Shown here one piece after another: positions 35,288-44,938 of a stretch of 64,000 nt of DNA; the stretch's first letter is position 1; the number at the start of each line of letters is the position of its first letter. The notes under the pieces are model-generated. The model saw only the letters and a list, made by a program, of their open reading frames with translations, ran no database searches and was not told where the DNA came from. The DNA comes from Pseudomonas fulva 12-X (GTDB lineage: Bacteria; Pseudomonadota; Gammaproteobacteria; Pseudomonadales; Pseudomonadaceae), in NCBI RefSeq assembly GCF_000213805.1, contig NC_015556.1, positions 4,603,001 through 4,667,000 on the forward strand, in the 5' to 3' direction. The position numbers and the translations under genes are program-made.

Positions 35288-35407
35288 CAACGAACCCTCA
35301 CGCTAAATCCGGTGGCGAGCCTTCTATGACGAGGCTCTGTTTTCTTGTAGTTACGGCTGACAGGCAGTCAAGCAGATGGCATATATCACGCAAAGGCCAT
35401 GCCGACA

Positions 35408-35423
35408 TTGAACGAGCGTTCAA
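35408..35423. promoter_or_regulatory. Perfect palindrome TTGAACGAGCGTTCAA upstream of gbdR
   Basis: TTGAACG-AG-CGTTCAA has perfect 7-bp arms and sits 121 bases upstream of gbdR. It resembles the TTGAACG..CGTTCAA-type boxes bound by the choline-responsive TetR repressor BetI. The assignment is inference, since no betI lies in this window. Confidence 0.5.
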
Positions 35424-36538
35424 CAAAGAAATTGCGACCGCTGAAAGGCCCCGCTGATGGGCTTTGGCAAAGCGCGCGAGCAAGGTTATGAACGGGCGCA
35501 AAGTGCCATGCCACAGCGGTTTGAGCATTTTGGTAGCAGCGCCTGACGTAACGGTGTTTCCCTATTCTGCGTAAGGGTAACCAGGTAAGCCGAGTAGAAT
35601 GTGACTGACCGGTCACGCAGGCGCCATATCGGCCAATCAAGCGCTGCACCAAAATCAGGCAGAAAGGCGCTAAATCGATCAAAAAATGTTCACGGCTTTA
35701 TCGATTTCAACCGGTTCGATACATGAGGTTTTGTCAGATCCGCGAGCGGCAGCCAGTGGCCAAAAAACAGCAACGAGCGGCACCGCTGATGCGCAATCAA
35801 AGCCGAGTAGCGCGATGAAAGACGTCGCCATGCGACCTGAAAACGACTGCCGCTGATACGCTTTTGGCAGGCTACAGACAGCTTTACATACGTTTTTTGA
35901 AAATCCGCTGTAGCCCCCGCGGCACCTGGCCTGCACCCCTTCCGAAAAGCCAAGAACCGCGCCATACGGGGCCTGCAGCCTTGGCCAAGAGCAGAAAAAA
36001 TCTGTTATGGTTTTTTTAGCACGGCGCCTTTGTTGTCGTCGCCCAACACGTCAGGGTCGCAATTCGATAATTGCCGCGACCGCAAGACTATATCGTTGAG
36101 TCAGCCGATTTCGTCGCTGCCGCTCTTGACCAGGGAGGCAGACTGGGGCCCTCCGCTCCGGACCGAAGAACAGATAAGTGCTGGCAACCGCAACAGGGCG
36201 CCAGACCAACAAGAAATTTCGGATGTACGCGCATCTCGGATGAGATGTGAACACCCAAGGATTGGGCTTCGTAACACTGCCAGAGGGTTTGGAAAGCAGT
36301 TTGCAGCACGGCAATGCATTACTTCATCTGTCACGTTCACCAGCGACGCTCGCTTCGGCAGCGGCTCTGGGGTGTGCGCAGGTGCCTGCAGAACGCCATG
36401 AGACAGAACGCTGTCCAAAACCTGGAACCGTGTATATACCCACAAGCAAGACCAGTCCTCATGGCATGGCGGGCGCCCGGTGGGTGCGCGGCAGGCTGCG
36501 TGTGACTGCTCTGATGTCTACTGAAGGGGAACCATCCC
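35424..36538. other. Gene-poor, lower-GC gap between gbdR and cbcV
   Basis: No open frame here looks like a real protein: the candidates are short, cysteine/arginine-rich and lack ribosome sites. The first 600 bases look more AT-rich than the flanking genes. A hairpin GGTCGC...GCGACC enclosing AATTCGATAATT lies at 36055-36081. In other Pseudomonas sdaB sits between gbdR and the cbc genes; no trace of it is visible here. The cbcV promoter should lie in the last part, and GAAGGGGAACC is its ribosome site. Confidence 0.5.
35606..35615. promoter_or_regulatory. Perfect TGACCGGTCA palindrome in the gbdR-cbcV gap
   Basis: TGACCGGTCA lies within the larger imperfect dyad GTGACTGACCGGTCAC, typical of TetR-family operators. 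It is far from either flanking gene (318 bases from gbdR, 923 from cbcV), so function is uncertain. Confidence 0.3.
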
Positions 36539-37735
36539 ATGCAGTCTGGAAAAATCGTCGTCGAAAACCTCTACAAGGTGTTCGGCGACAAGCCGCAAGA
36601 AGCCATCGATCTGCTCAAGGAAGGCTGGAGCAAAGACAAGATTCTTGCTGAAAAGGGCGCCGTCATTGGCGTCAGTGACGTTACTTTCAGCGTCGAAGAA
36701 GGGGAAATCTTCGTACTGATGGGCCTCTCGGGCTCGGGTAAATCCACCCTCATTCGCCTCATCAACCGGCTGGTCGAACCCACCGCCGGCAATGTCTACA
36801 TCGACGGCCAGAACGTCGCCAAACTCCCCAAGGATCAGCTCATCGATCTGCGCCGCCGCGACATGAGCATGGTCTTCCAGTCCTTCGCCCTGATGCCCTC
36901 GCGTACCGTTCTGGAGAACGCCGCCTTCGGTCTCGAAGTGGCCGGCAAGGGCCGCAAGGAGCGCGAAGAGCGCGCCATGCAGGTACTCAAGCAGGTTGGC
37001 CTGGACACCTTCGCCAACAAATTCCCTCACGAGCTTTCCGGCGGCATGCAGCAACGCGTCGGCCTGGCCCGCGCCCTGGCCGTCGACCCGTCGATGATCA
37101 TCATGGACGAGGCGTTTTCCGCCCTCGACCCGCTCAAGCGCCGCGAGATGCAGGACATTCTGCTGGAGCTGCAGAAGACCCATCGCCGCACCATCATCTT
37201 CGTGTCCCACGATATCGAAGAGGCCATGCGCATCGGTAACCGCATCGGCATCATGGAAGGCGGCAAGCTGATTCAGGTCGGCACCCCGCAGGAGCTGATC
37301 GACAATCCTGCCAACGATTACGTGCGCAACTTCTTCGACACCGTCGACACCAGCCGCTACCTCACCGCCGGCCAGCTCAAGGCCGACAGCGTTCCGGTGT
37401 ACGTGCACAACGGCAAGGCGCCGGATGCGCAAACCGTATGCCGCGAGCTGCAGGAGCAGGACAAGCACTACGCCTTCGTGGTCGACGAGCAGAACAACTT
37501 TTGCGGCTCCATCAGCCTGGAGAAGATCGCCCTGCTGGTCGAAGGCGGCGAATCGCCGGCTCTGGACAGCTCGGTGCTCAAGGCCATCAACCCGGTGCCC
37601 GAGGACCTGCCACTGGATCAGGTGATCAACCGCCTGGTCGACAACGAAGGTCCGATCCCCGTGGTCGACCAGGATGGCCACTACAGCGGCGCCATCAGCA
37701 AGGGCCGCCTCCTGACCCGCCTGCAGGGAGAATGA
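36539..37735 (+). CDS. cbcV: Choline/betaine/carnitine ABC transporter ATPase CbcV
   Basis: ATPase of the quaternary-ammonium ABC importer. The 398-residue protein belongs to the ProV/OpuAA type. Walker A is GLSGSGKST (about 62-70), the signature is LSGGMQQRVGLARAL (166-180), and Walker B is MIIMDEAFSALDPLKRR. The C-terminal part (about 275-398, ending VVDQDGHYSGAISKGRLL) holds CBS domains, which sense ionic strength in this family. It is followed one base later by cbcW. Confidence 0.93.
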   Translation: MQSGKIVVENLYKVFGDKPQEAIDLLKEGWSKDKILAEKGAVIGVSDVTFSVEEGEIFVLMGLSGSGKSTLIRLINRLVEPTAGNVYIDGQNVAKLPKDQLIDLRRRDMSMVFQSFALMPSRTVLENAAFGLEVAGKGRKEREERAMQVLKQVGLDTFANKFPHELSGGMQQRVGLARALAVDPSMIIMDEAFSALDPLKRREMQDILLELQKTHRRTIIFVSHDIEEAMRIGNRIGIMEGGKLIQVGTPQELIDNPANDYVRNFFDTVDTSRYLTAGQLKADSVPVYVHNGKAPDAQTVCRELQEQDKHYAFVVDEQNNFCGSISLEKIALLVEGGESPALDSSVLKAINPVPEDLPLDQVINRLVDNEGPIPVVDQDGHYSGAISKGRLLTRLQGE

Positions 37736-37736
37736 C

Positions 37737-38618
37737 ATGAGCGAAAAACTGGATCTGGGCAGCTGGGTAAACGACGCGGTTCAGCACATGCTGGACAACT
37801 ACAGCGGCGTGTTCGACAGCATGGGCAGCGTAGTCAGCGGCTTCTCCGAAGCGATCGAAAACGTACTGATGCTGCCGCCGGCTTGGCTGCTGATCGGCAT
37901 CTTCGTGGCCCTGGGCCTGTGGCGCATCGGCTTTCGTTTCGCGCTGTTCACCACCGTGGCCTTCGTGCTGATCGTGATGACCGGCTTCTGGGAGCAGACC
38001 GTGGTGACCCTCGGCCTGACCTTCTCGGCGACCCTGATCAGCCTGCTGATCGGTATTCCGCTGGGCATCTGGGCCGCCAAGAGCGAGCGCGTATCGACCA
38101 TCATCCGACCGATTCTCGACTTCATGCAGACCATGCCGGCGTTCGTCTACCTGATTCCGGCGGCCATGCTGTTCGGCCTCGGCCGCGTGCCCGGGATCAT
38201 CGCCACGGTGATTTTCGCCATGCCCCCGGCGGTGCGCCTGACCAGCCTGGGCATCCGCCAGGTCAACAAGGAAATCGTCGAGGCCGGCCAGTCCTTCGGC
38301 TGCAACGGTCGCCAGTTGCTGTTCAAGGTGCAGCTGCCCAACGCCATGCCGTCGATCATGGCGGGCGTCAACCAGACCATCATGATGGCCCTGTCGATGG
38401 TGATCATCGCCTCGATGGTCGGTGCCGGCGGCCTGGGTAACGACGTGCTGGCCAGTATTCAGCGTCTGGACATCGGCCTGGGCTTTGAAAGCGGCATGGC
38501 CGTGGTGCTGCTGGCGATCATCCTCGACCGCATCACCGAGAGTTTCGGTACTCCGCAAACCGCCGGAAGCCGTGGCGGTTGGTTCAGCTGGCTGGGTGCG
38601 CGACTACAGCGCCAGTAA
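37737..38618 (+). CDS. cbcW: Choline/betaine/carnitine ABC transporter permease CbcW
   Basis: Membrane permease of the same importer. The 293-residue protein has about six or seven helices and the binding-protein-dependent transport signature. The EAA-type loop is VNKEIVEAGQSFGCNGRQLLFKVQLPNAMPSIMAGVNQT. It starts one base after the cbcV stop. It probably serves several binding proteins: CbcX and the second binding protein downstream, plus CaiX encoded at 23 kb. Confidence 0.93.
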   Translation: MSEKLDLGSWVNDAVQHMLDNYSGVFDSMGSVVSGFSEAIENVLMLPPAWLLIGIFVALGLWRIGFRFALFTTVAFVLIVMTGFWEQTVVTLGLTFSATLISLLIGIPLGIWAAKSERVSTIIRPILDFMQTMPAFVYLIPAAMLFGLGRVPGIIATVIFAMPPAVRLTSLGIRQVNKEIVEAGQSFGCNGRQLLFKVQLPNAMPSIMAGVNQTIMMALSMVIIASMVGAGGLGNDVLASIQRLDIGLGFESGMAVVLLAIILDRITESFGTPQTAGSRGGWFSWLGARLQRQ

Positions 38619-38661
38619 AAGGCCATACTGAGCTTCCTTTCACTCACACAAGGATTCGCGG

Positions 38662-39606
38662 ATGAACGTATTTCACAAAGTAGCGGGTGTCGGTCTGCTG
38701 TCCTGCGCCCTCGTGCAGGGCGCTTGGGCCCAAGAGCCGGCGAGCTGCAAGCAGGTCCGTTTCGCAGAAATCGGCTGGGCCGATATCGCCGCCACCACTG
38801 GCGTGGCCATGACCCTGACCGAAGGTCTGGGTTACACGCCGCGCAAGACCATGGCCTCGGTGCCAATCGCCTTCACCGGTGTGAAGAACAAGCAGATCGA
38901 CGTGTTCCTCGGCTACTGGGCGCCGTCGATGGACTCGGTGATCGAGCCCTTCACCAAGGACAACAGCGTCAAGGTGCTGGCCAAGCCGAACCTGGAAGGC
39001 GCCAAGTACACCCTGGCCGTGCCGACCTACGCGGCCGAAGCGGGCCTGAAGAGCTTTCAGGACATCGCCAAGTTCAAGGATCAGCTGGGCGGCAAGATCT
39101 ACGGCATCGAGCCGGGTAACGACGGCAACCTGCTGATCGACGGCATGATCAAGAAAAACCAGTTCGGCCTGGGCGACTTCAAGATGGTCGAGTCCAGCGA
39201 AGCCGGCATGCTGGTGCAGGTGCAACGGGCGATCCGCAAGAAGGAGCCGGTGGTGTTCCTGGGCTGGGCGCCGCACCCGATGAACACCCAGTACGACATG
39301 ACCTATCTGTCCGGTGGTGACGACGTGTTCGGCCCCGACTACGGCGCCGCCAAGGTCTACACCGTGGTGCCGACCGACTACGAACAGCGCTGTGGCAACG
39401 TCGGCAAACTGCTGAACAACCTGCAGTTCAACGTCGAGATGGAAAGCCAGCTGATGGAGAAGGTGCTCGACAAGCAGGACCCAGCCGCCGTCGCCAAGGA
39501 ATGGATCAAGGCCAACCCGCAGGCGCTCGACGCCTGGCTGCAGGGCGTGACCACCTTCGATGGTCAGGATGGCGCCGCTGCCGTGAAGAAATTCGTCGGG
39601 CTGTAA
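38662..39606 (+). CDS. cbcX: Choline-type periplasmic binding protein CbcX
   Basis: Substrate-binding protein of 314 residues with a Sec signal (VAGVGLLSCALVQGAWAQE) and the ChoX-like pattern RFAEIGWADIAATTGVAMTLTE, DVFLGYWAPSMD and VVFLGWAPHPMN. Aromatic residues of these segments line the cation-pi cage in characterised relatives. It closely resembles CaiX at 23 kb, so the two are probable paralogues with different ligands (choline here, carnitine there). It follows cbcW by 43 bases. Confidence 0.9.
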   Translation: MNVFHKVAGVGLLSCALVQGAWAQEPASCKQVRFAEIGWADIAATTGVAMTLTEGLGYTPRKTMASVPIAFTGVKNKQIDVFLGYWAPSMDSVIEPFTKDNSVKVLAKPNLEGAKYTLAVPTYAAEAGLKSFQDIAKFKDQLGGKIYGIEPGNDGNLLIDGMIKKNQFGLGDFKMVESSEAGMLVQVQRAIRKKEPVVFLGWAPHPMNTQYDMTYLSGGDDVFGPDYGAAKVYTVVPTDYEQRCGNVGKLLNNLQFNVEMESQLMEKVLDKQDPAAVAKEWIKANPQALDAWLQGVTTFDGQDGAAAVKKFVGL

Positions 39607-39812
39607 GCGCCCGCGCAAACCGCGGCCCGGCTGCCTGCAGCCGGGTCACGTACAGACCGGCGCTGCCTCGCGCATCGCCTGTCTGCCGGGGGGCAGCCCT
39701 CGGCGCAAGCTGTCCACGGGGCCTGGCCCTGTGCAGCCAGAGCCGCAAGGCCCGCGATCAGAACGAGCCAGTAAACCACCTGAACTGCCACTCACTGATG
39801 GAGCTACACCTT

Positions 39813-40673
39813 ATGAAGAATTTCAAACGTCTCTGCCTACAGAGTCTCGGTGTCGCCGCTTTGGCACTGGGCATGTCCAGCGCCATGGCGGCGGACAAAC
39901 CAGCCCTCAAGATCGGCTACGTGAATGGCTGGGACGATAGCGTCGCCGTCACCCACGTTGCGGGTGAAATCCTCAAGACCAAACTGGGTTACGACGTGAC
40001 CCTGCAGCCCGTCGAGCCGGCCATCATGTGGCAGGGCGTCGCCCGCGGCGACCTGGACGCTACCCTCTCCGCCTGGCTGCCCGCCACCCACGGCGAGTAC
40101 TACGAGAAGCTCAAGGACAAGGTGACCGTACTGGGCACCAACTACGACGGCGCCAAGATCGGCCTGATCGTTCCCGAATACGTTGAAGCCAAGACCATCG
40201 CCGACCTGGAAAAATACGCCAAGGACTTCGATGGCAAGATCACCGGTATCGATGCCGGCGCCGGCGTGATGCGCCGCACCGAAGAAGCGATCAAGGAATA
40301 CGACCTCAAGAGCATGAAGCTGATGCCGAGCTCCGGCCCGGCCATGACCACTGCCCTGACCCGTGCCGAAAAAGCCAAGAAGCCGATCGTGGTAACCGGC
40401 TGGATCCCGCACTGGATGTTCGCCCAATGGAAACTGCGCTTCCTTGAAGACCCGAAAAACGTTTTCGGTGAAGCCGAGCACGTCGACACCGTAGCTAACC
40501 CGGGCCTGGAAGCCAAGGCGCCGGAAGCGGCTGCCTTCCTCAAGAAGATCTCCTGGAGCGCCGAGGAAGTGGGTTCGGTGATGCTGGCCATCCGCGACGG
40601 CGTGAAGCCGGACGAAGCGGCCAAGCAGTGGATCGAGAAGAACCCGGATCGCGTGGCCGAGTGGCTGAAATAA
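39813..40673 (+). CDS. Second glycine betaine-type periplasmic binding protein (BetX-like)
   Basis: A 286-residue OpuAC-type binding protein with a signal peptide (LCLQSLGVAALALGMSSAMAADK). It is distinct from CbcX: KIGYVNGWDDSVAVTHVAGEIL, then LDATLSAWLPATHGEYYEKL and VVTGWIPHWMFAQWKLRF, closer to betaine/proline-betaine binders. GGAG lies before the ATG at 39813; the longer frame from 39501 overlaps cbcX. It is 206 bases after cbcX, with a GGCCCGGCTGCCTGCAGCCGG hairpin between, and ends at a strong terminator. Confidence 0.87.
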   Translation: MKNFKRLCLQSLGVAALALGMSSAMAADKPALKIGYVNGWDDSVAVTHVAGEILKTKLGYDVTLQPVEPAIMWQGVARGDLDATLSAWLPATHGEYYEKLKDKVTVLGTNYDGAKIGLIVPEYVEAKTIADLEKYAKDFDGKITGIDAGAGVMRRTEEAIKEYDLKSMKLMPSSGPAMTTALTRAEKAKKPIVVTGWIPHWMFAQWKLRFLEDPKNVFGEAEHVDTVANPGLEAKAPEAAAFLKKISWSAEEVGSVMLAIRDGVKPDEAAKQWIEKNPDRVAEWLK

Positions 40674-40701
40674 GCTGACGCCCGCTTACGTCGCTCCCCG
40701 A

Positions 40702-41619
<918 letters not shown>

Positions 41620-41690
41620 AGAGCATGTCAGCAGATCTTCTGCGGGTCGGTGCCGCAAGAGGCTGCTATGAGCGTTCGTTCACATAACTC

Positions 41691-41756
41691 GTAGGAAGGG
41701 CCCTAGCCCCGAGCTCGTTGCACCCTCATAAAGCTCGGAGCTAAAGCTCCTCCTAC
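41691..41756. repeat. Inverted repeat with GTAGGA / TCCTAC arms between modA and modB
   Basis: GTAGGAAGGGCCCTAGCCCCGAGCTC is matched by AAGCTCGGAGCTAAAGCTCCTCCTAC. It belongs to the GTAGGAGC repeat type and lies in the 266-base modA-modB gap, which holds no gene. Confidence 0.65.
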
Positions 41757-41885
41757 AAGAGCGGCGGCGCCCGATGTCCGCTCCTGCCTTTTACAGCCCT
41801 CCGTTTGCAATGCCGGAACCTGCATCGGAAGATCGGCATCCGCCTTTGGCACCCGTCTCACCACCAACTCTTGAAAGGCCACCCA

Positions 41886-42569
41886 ATGCCCCTGGGCCCC
41901 AACGACTTCGCCGCCATTCTCCTCACCCTGGAGCTGGCGACCCTGACCACACTGCTGTTGCTGCTGGTCGGCACGCCCATCGCCTGGTGGCTGGCGCGCA
42001 CCGAGTCCTGGCTGAAGCGGCCGGTTGGCGCCATCGTCGCTCTGCCGCTGGTGCTGCCACCGACGGTGATCGGCTTCTACCTGCTGATCAGCATGGGGCC
42101 CAACGGCTTCTTCGGCCAACTGACCCAGGCCCTCGGCCTGGGCACCCTGACCTTCACCTTCGCCGGGCTTCTGATCGGCTCGGTGTTCTATTCCCTGCCC
42201 TTCGTGGTGCAGCCGCTGCAGAACGCCTTCGAGGCCATGGGCCGCGCCCCGCTCGAAGCTGCCGCCACGCTGCGCGCCGGCCCTTGGGATACCTTCTTCA
42301 GCGTGGTACTGCCGCTGGCCCGGCCGGGCTTTCTCACCGCGGCGATTCTCGGCTTCGCCCACACCGTCGGCGAGTTCGGTGTGGTGCTGATGATCGGCGG
42401 CAACATCCCCGGCAAGACCCAGGTCGCCTCGGTGCAGATCTACAACCATGTGGAAACCATGGAGTACGCCCAGGCCCACTGGCTGGCCGGTGGCATGGTG
42501 GCGTTCTCCTTTCTGGTGTTGCTGGCGCTCTATTCCAGCAACCGGCGCAGCCAGAGGGCCTGGATATGA
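41886..42569 (+). CDS. modB: Molybdate ABC transporter permease ModB
   Basis: Inner-membrane permease of the molybdate importer. The 227-residue protein has about five helices and the EAA loop [29 protein letters not shown], followed by [20 protein letters not shown], typical of ModB. The ATG at 41886 has AAAGG upstream. The stop overlaps modC as ATGA. Confidence 0.95.
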   Translation: MPLGPNDFAAILLTLELATLTTLLLLLVGTPIAWWLARTESWLKRPVGAIVALPLVLPPTVIGFYLLISMGPNGFFGQLTQALGLGTLTFTFAGLLIGSVFYSLPFVVQPLQNAFEAMGRAPLEAAATLRAGPWDTFFSVVLPLARPGFLTAAILGFAHTVGEFGVVLMIGGNIPGKTQVASVQIYNHVETMEYAQAHWLAGGMVAFSFLVLLALYSSNRRSQRAWI

Positions 42570-43660
42570 GCGACAGGCAGATCAACGCCCACTTCACGCT
42601 CGCCCATCCGGGCTTCACCCTGGATGTCGACCTGCAGCTGCCAGGCCGTGGTGTCAGCGCGCTGTTCGGTCACTCAGGCTCGGGCAAGACCACCCTGCTG
42701 CGCTGCGTCGCCGGCCTGGAGCGGCCGGCCAGCGGTTATCTGCAGGTCAACGGCGAAACCTGGCAGGACAGCGCCAATGGCATCTGGCTGCCGGCCCACC
42801 AGCGTCCGGTCGGCTACGTGTTCCAAGACGCCAATCTGTTTCCCCACCTTTCGGTGCGGCGCAATCTGGAGTTCGGCTTCAAGCGCATCGCCACGGCCGA
42901 GCGGCGCGTGCCCTTCGAACAGGCAGTAGAGCTGCTCGGCATCGGCCACTTGCTCGAACGCCTGCCGGATCGCCTCTCCGGCGGTGAGCGCCAGCGCGTC
43001 GGTATGGCTCGCGCCCTGCTCACCAGTCCTCGCCTGCTGCTGATGGACGAGCCCCTGGCCGCGCTGGATCTCAAGCGCAAGGGCGAGGTGCTGCCCTATC
43101 TGGAGCGCCTGCACGATGAGCTCGACATTCCGATTATCTATGTCAGCCACGCGCCAGACGAAGTGGCGCGCCTGGCCGATCACCTGGTGGTGCTCGACGA
43201 AGGCCGGGCGACGGCCAGCGGGCCGCTTAAGGAAACCCTGATCCGCAGCGACCTGCCGTTCATCTTCGAAGACGACGCCGAGGCGGTGATAGATGGACTG
43301 GTCGCCCACCATGATGCCCACTATGGGCTGCTCGGCATCGACCTCACCGGCACCACGGCAAGCCTGCGGCTGGCACACGCGCCGCTGCCAGCGGGAAGTT
43401 CGGTGCGCGTCAAGATCAAGCCCCGCGACGTCAGCCTGAGCCTCGAACAGGCTCGCGACAGCAGTGTGCTCAACCTGCTGCCGGTGACGGTGCAAGGCTG
43501 GTTCGACCTGCCCAATCAGGCGCACAGGTTGGTCGAGTTGCAGCTGGGCGAGCAGCGCATCATCGCGCGCATCACCCGCTATTCGTTCGACCAGCTGGGT
43601 ATCCACGCCGGTCAGGCGCTGTGGGCGCAGGTGAAATCGGTGTCGTTGCTGGCGTCGTAG
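42566..43660 (+). CDS. modC: Molybdate ABC transporter ATPase ModC
   Basis: ATPase of the molybdate importer. The 364-residue protein has Walker A GHSGSGKT (35-42), signature [15 protein letters not shown] (137-151) and Walker [15 protein letters not shown]-terminal molybdate-binding mop/TOBE domain (about 295-360) ends [15 protein letters not shown] and probably gives feedback inhibition by molybdate. The frame runs far upstream in modB, but the ATG at 42566 is the family start. Confidence 0.95.
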   Translation: MSDRQINAHFTLAHPGFTLDVDLQLPGRGVSALFGHSGSGKTTLLRCVAGLERPASGYLQVNGETWQDSANGIWLPAHQRPVGYVFQDANLFPHLSVRRNLEFGFKRIATAERRVPFEQAVELLGIGHLLERLPDRLSGGERQRVGMARALLTSPRLLLMDEPLAALDLKRKGEVLPYLERLHDELDIPIIYVSHAPDEVARLADHLVVLDEGRATASGPLKETLIRSDLPFIFEDDAEAVIDGLVAHHDAHYGLLGIDLTGTTASLRLAHAPLPAGSSVRVKIKPRDVSLSLEQARDSSVLNLLPVTVQGWFDLPNQAHRLVELQLGEQRIIARITRYSFDQLGIHAGQALWAQVKSVSLLAS

Positions 43661-43702
43661 GCGCGTAAAGGTGAAAAGCTGCAGGCCGCGCCTTAGCCGA
43701 TA

Positions 43703-43755
43703 TGTGGGAGCGGGCAATGCCCGCGAAGCAGTCGCGCGCATGGCGCGCTCCCACA
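43703..43755. repeat. REP-like inverted repeat after modC
   Basis: GTGGGAGCGGGCAATGCCCGCG is mirrored by CGCGCATGGCGCGCTCCCAC, the same family as 3072. It is the first of two repeat types in the 286-base gap after modC. Confidence 0.8.
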
Positions 43756-43778
43756 GGATCACCACGCACCGCTAATTC

Positions 43779-43892
43779 GTAGGGTGGGTGAAGCGGCGTT
43801 GAATCATGGATGGGCTAACCGCAATTTCGGACCGCCGCGTAACCCACCAACCGATAGAGCGCGTTGCACCGATGGTGGGTTACGGCGCAGCG
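43779..43892. repeat. Dispersed repeat with GTAGGGTGGGTGAAGCGG and GGTGGGTTACGGCGCAGCG parts
   Basis: GTAGGGTGGGTGAAGCGGCG is followed by CGTAACCCACCAACCGATAG and GATGGTGGGTTACGGCGCAG. The arms GTAACCCACC and GGTGGGTTAC pair. The element ends 54 bases from the truncated 3' end of the sigma-54 regulator gene. Confidence 0.6.
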
Positions 43893-43946
43893 ACACCGGA
43901 GACACTCCAACACCGGAGCAGGCGCCTTCAACCCCCCTACGCCCCA

Positions 43947-44885
43947 TCAAACTGCAATTCGCTGCTCGGTGCGTCGTAGCAACTCACGCAGCGAGGCCAG
44001 CTGCTGAGCATCGCCTTCATCGAACAGTTGCTGAAGAGCATGCTCGACCCGCTTCAAAGGCGCTGCGGTCGGCAGGTTGATATGGCGCACGTCCAGCTCG
44101 TCGCCGTCGCAGACCAGCAGCGCGAAGTGCACCACGTTCTCCAGCTCCCGGGTATTGCCGGGCCAGTCATGACGTTCCAGCAACGCCTGGGCGGCCAGGC
44201 TGATGCCCGGTAGCGGCAGGCGCAGACGTTGGGCGTAGATGCCCAGGAAGTATTCGGCCAAGGGCAATACATCGCCGACCCGCTCGCGCAGCGGCGGTAG
44301 TTCCAGGCGGCCGTCGCTGAGGTAATGGGCCAGTCGCTCGTCGAACTTGCCGGCCGCTACCGCCCGCCACAGGTCGATGCTGCTGGCCGCAACCAGTCGC
44401 ACCTCCACAGGCGTGGGCGCCGACGCTCCCACGCGCCAAGCCTCGCCGGTTTCCAGCACGGCCAGTAGCTGCGCCTGCAGCGCCAAGGGCAGGTCGGCGA
44501 TCTCGTCCAGGTACAGGGTGCCGCCATTGGCCGAACCCAGCCAGCCGGCGCGGCTGCTCGGTGCGCCTTGATGAGCGCCCGCGCTGTAACCGAACAACTC
44601 GGCCTCGCCGTGGTTGGGGCTCAGGCTGCTGCAGCTCAGGGTCACGAACAGGCCAGGGCGCTCGCTGGCGCGGTGGATATGGCGGGCCAGCAATTCCTTG
44701 CCGGTGCCGGTTTCGCCCTGGATCAGCACCGGCACGGGCAAGCCGGCCAGGCGCTCGACCTCCTCACGTAGCTGCCGGGTACGCGGGTCGATAAAGACCA
44801 GTGCCTTGGCACGTATGCTCAGTGGGCTCTTGTCGGCGTCGGGAAAGATCAGCAGCGACGGATCAGCCGCCGTAGACAGGCTCAT
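43947..44885 (-). CDS. Degenerate sigma-54 activator-like AAA+ protein lacking its DNA-binding domain
   Basis: The 312-residue protein resembles SfnR-type sigma-54 activators, which control organosulfur use, but is altered. Walker A (GETGTGKE, 57-64) and Walker B (GGTLYLDEI, 121-129) are intact. The GAFTGA loop that touches sigma-54 is GAHQGA (103-108), and the FRxDLYYRL arginine finger region is FDERLAHYL (181-189). The C-terminal Fis-type helix-turn-helix is missing: the frame stops at ELLRRTEQRIAV where it should begin, 54 bases from a repeat. The protein may be inactive or act by another mechanism. It follows a hydrolase gene by 53 bases. Confidence 0.8.
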   Translation of the reverse strand: MSLSTAADPSLLIFPDADKSPLSIRAKALVFIDPRTRQLREEVERLAGLPVPVLIQGETGTGKELLARHIHRASERPGLFVTLSCSSLSPNHGEAELFGYSAGAHQGAPSSRAGWLGSANGGTLYLDEIADLPLALQAQLLAVLETGEAWRVGASAPTPVEVRLVAASSIDLWRAVAAGKFDERLAHYLSDGRLELPPLRERVGDVLPLAEYFLGIYAQRLRLPLPGISLAAQALLERHDWPGNTRELENVVHFALLVCDGDELDVRHINLPTAAPLKRVEHALQQLFDEGDAQQLASLRELLRRTEQRIAV

Positions 44886-44938
44886 AAAAACTCTCCATGA
44901 CGATCAGGCCGCGAGCCGAACGCGCGGCGCGCGACCGG

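Noticed and set aside
35386..35965. Short minus-strand frames in the gbdR-cbcV gap
   Set aside because: Arginine/cysteine-rich products without ribosome sites or similarity; treated as chance frames in a non-coding gap.
36247..36651. 134-codon frame upstream of and into cbcV
   Set aside because: No ribosome site, no recognisable domain, and it overlaps the start of cbcV in another frame.
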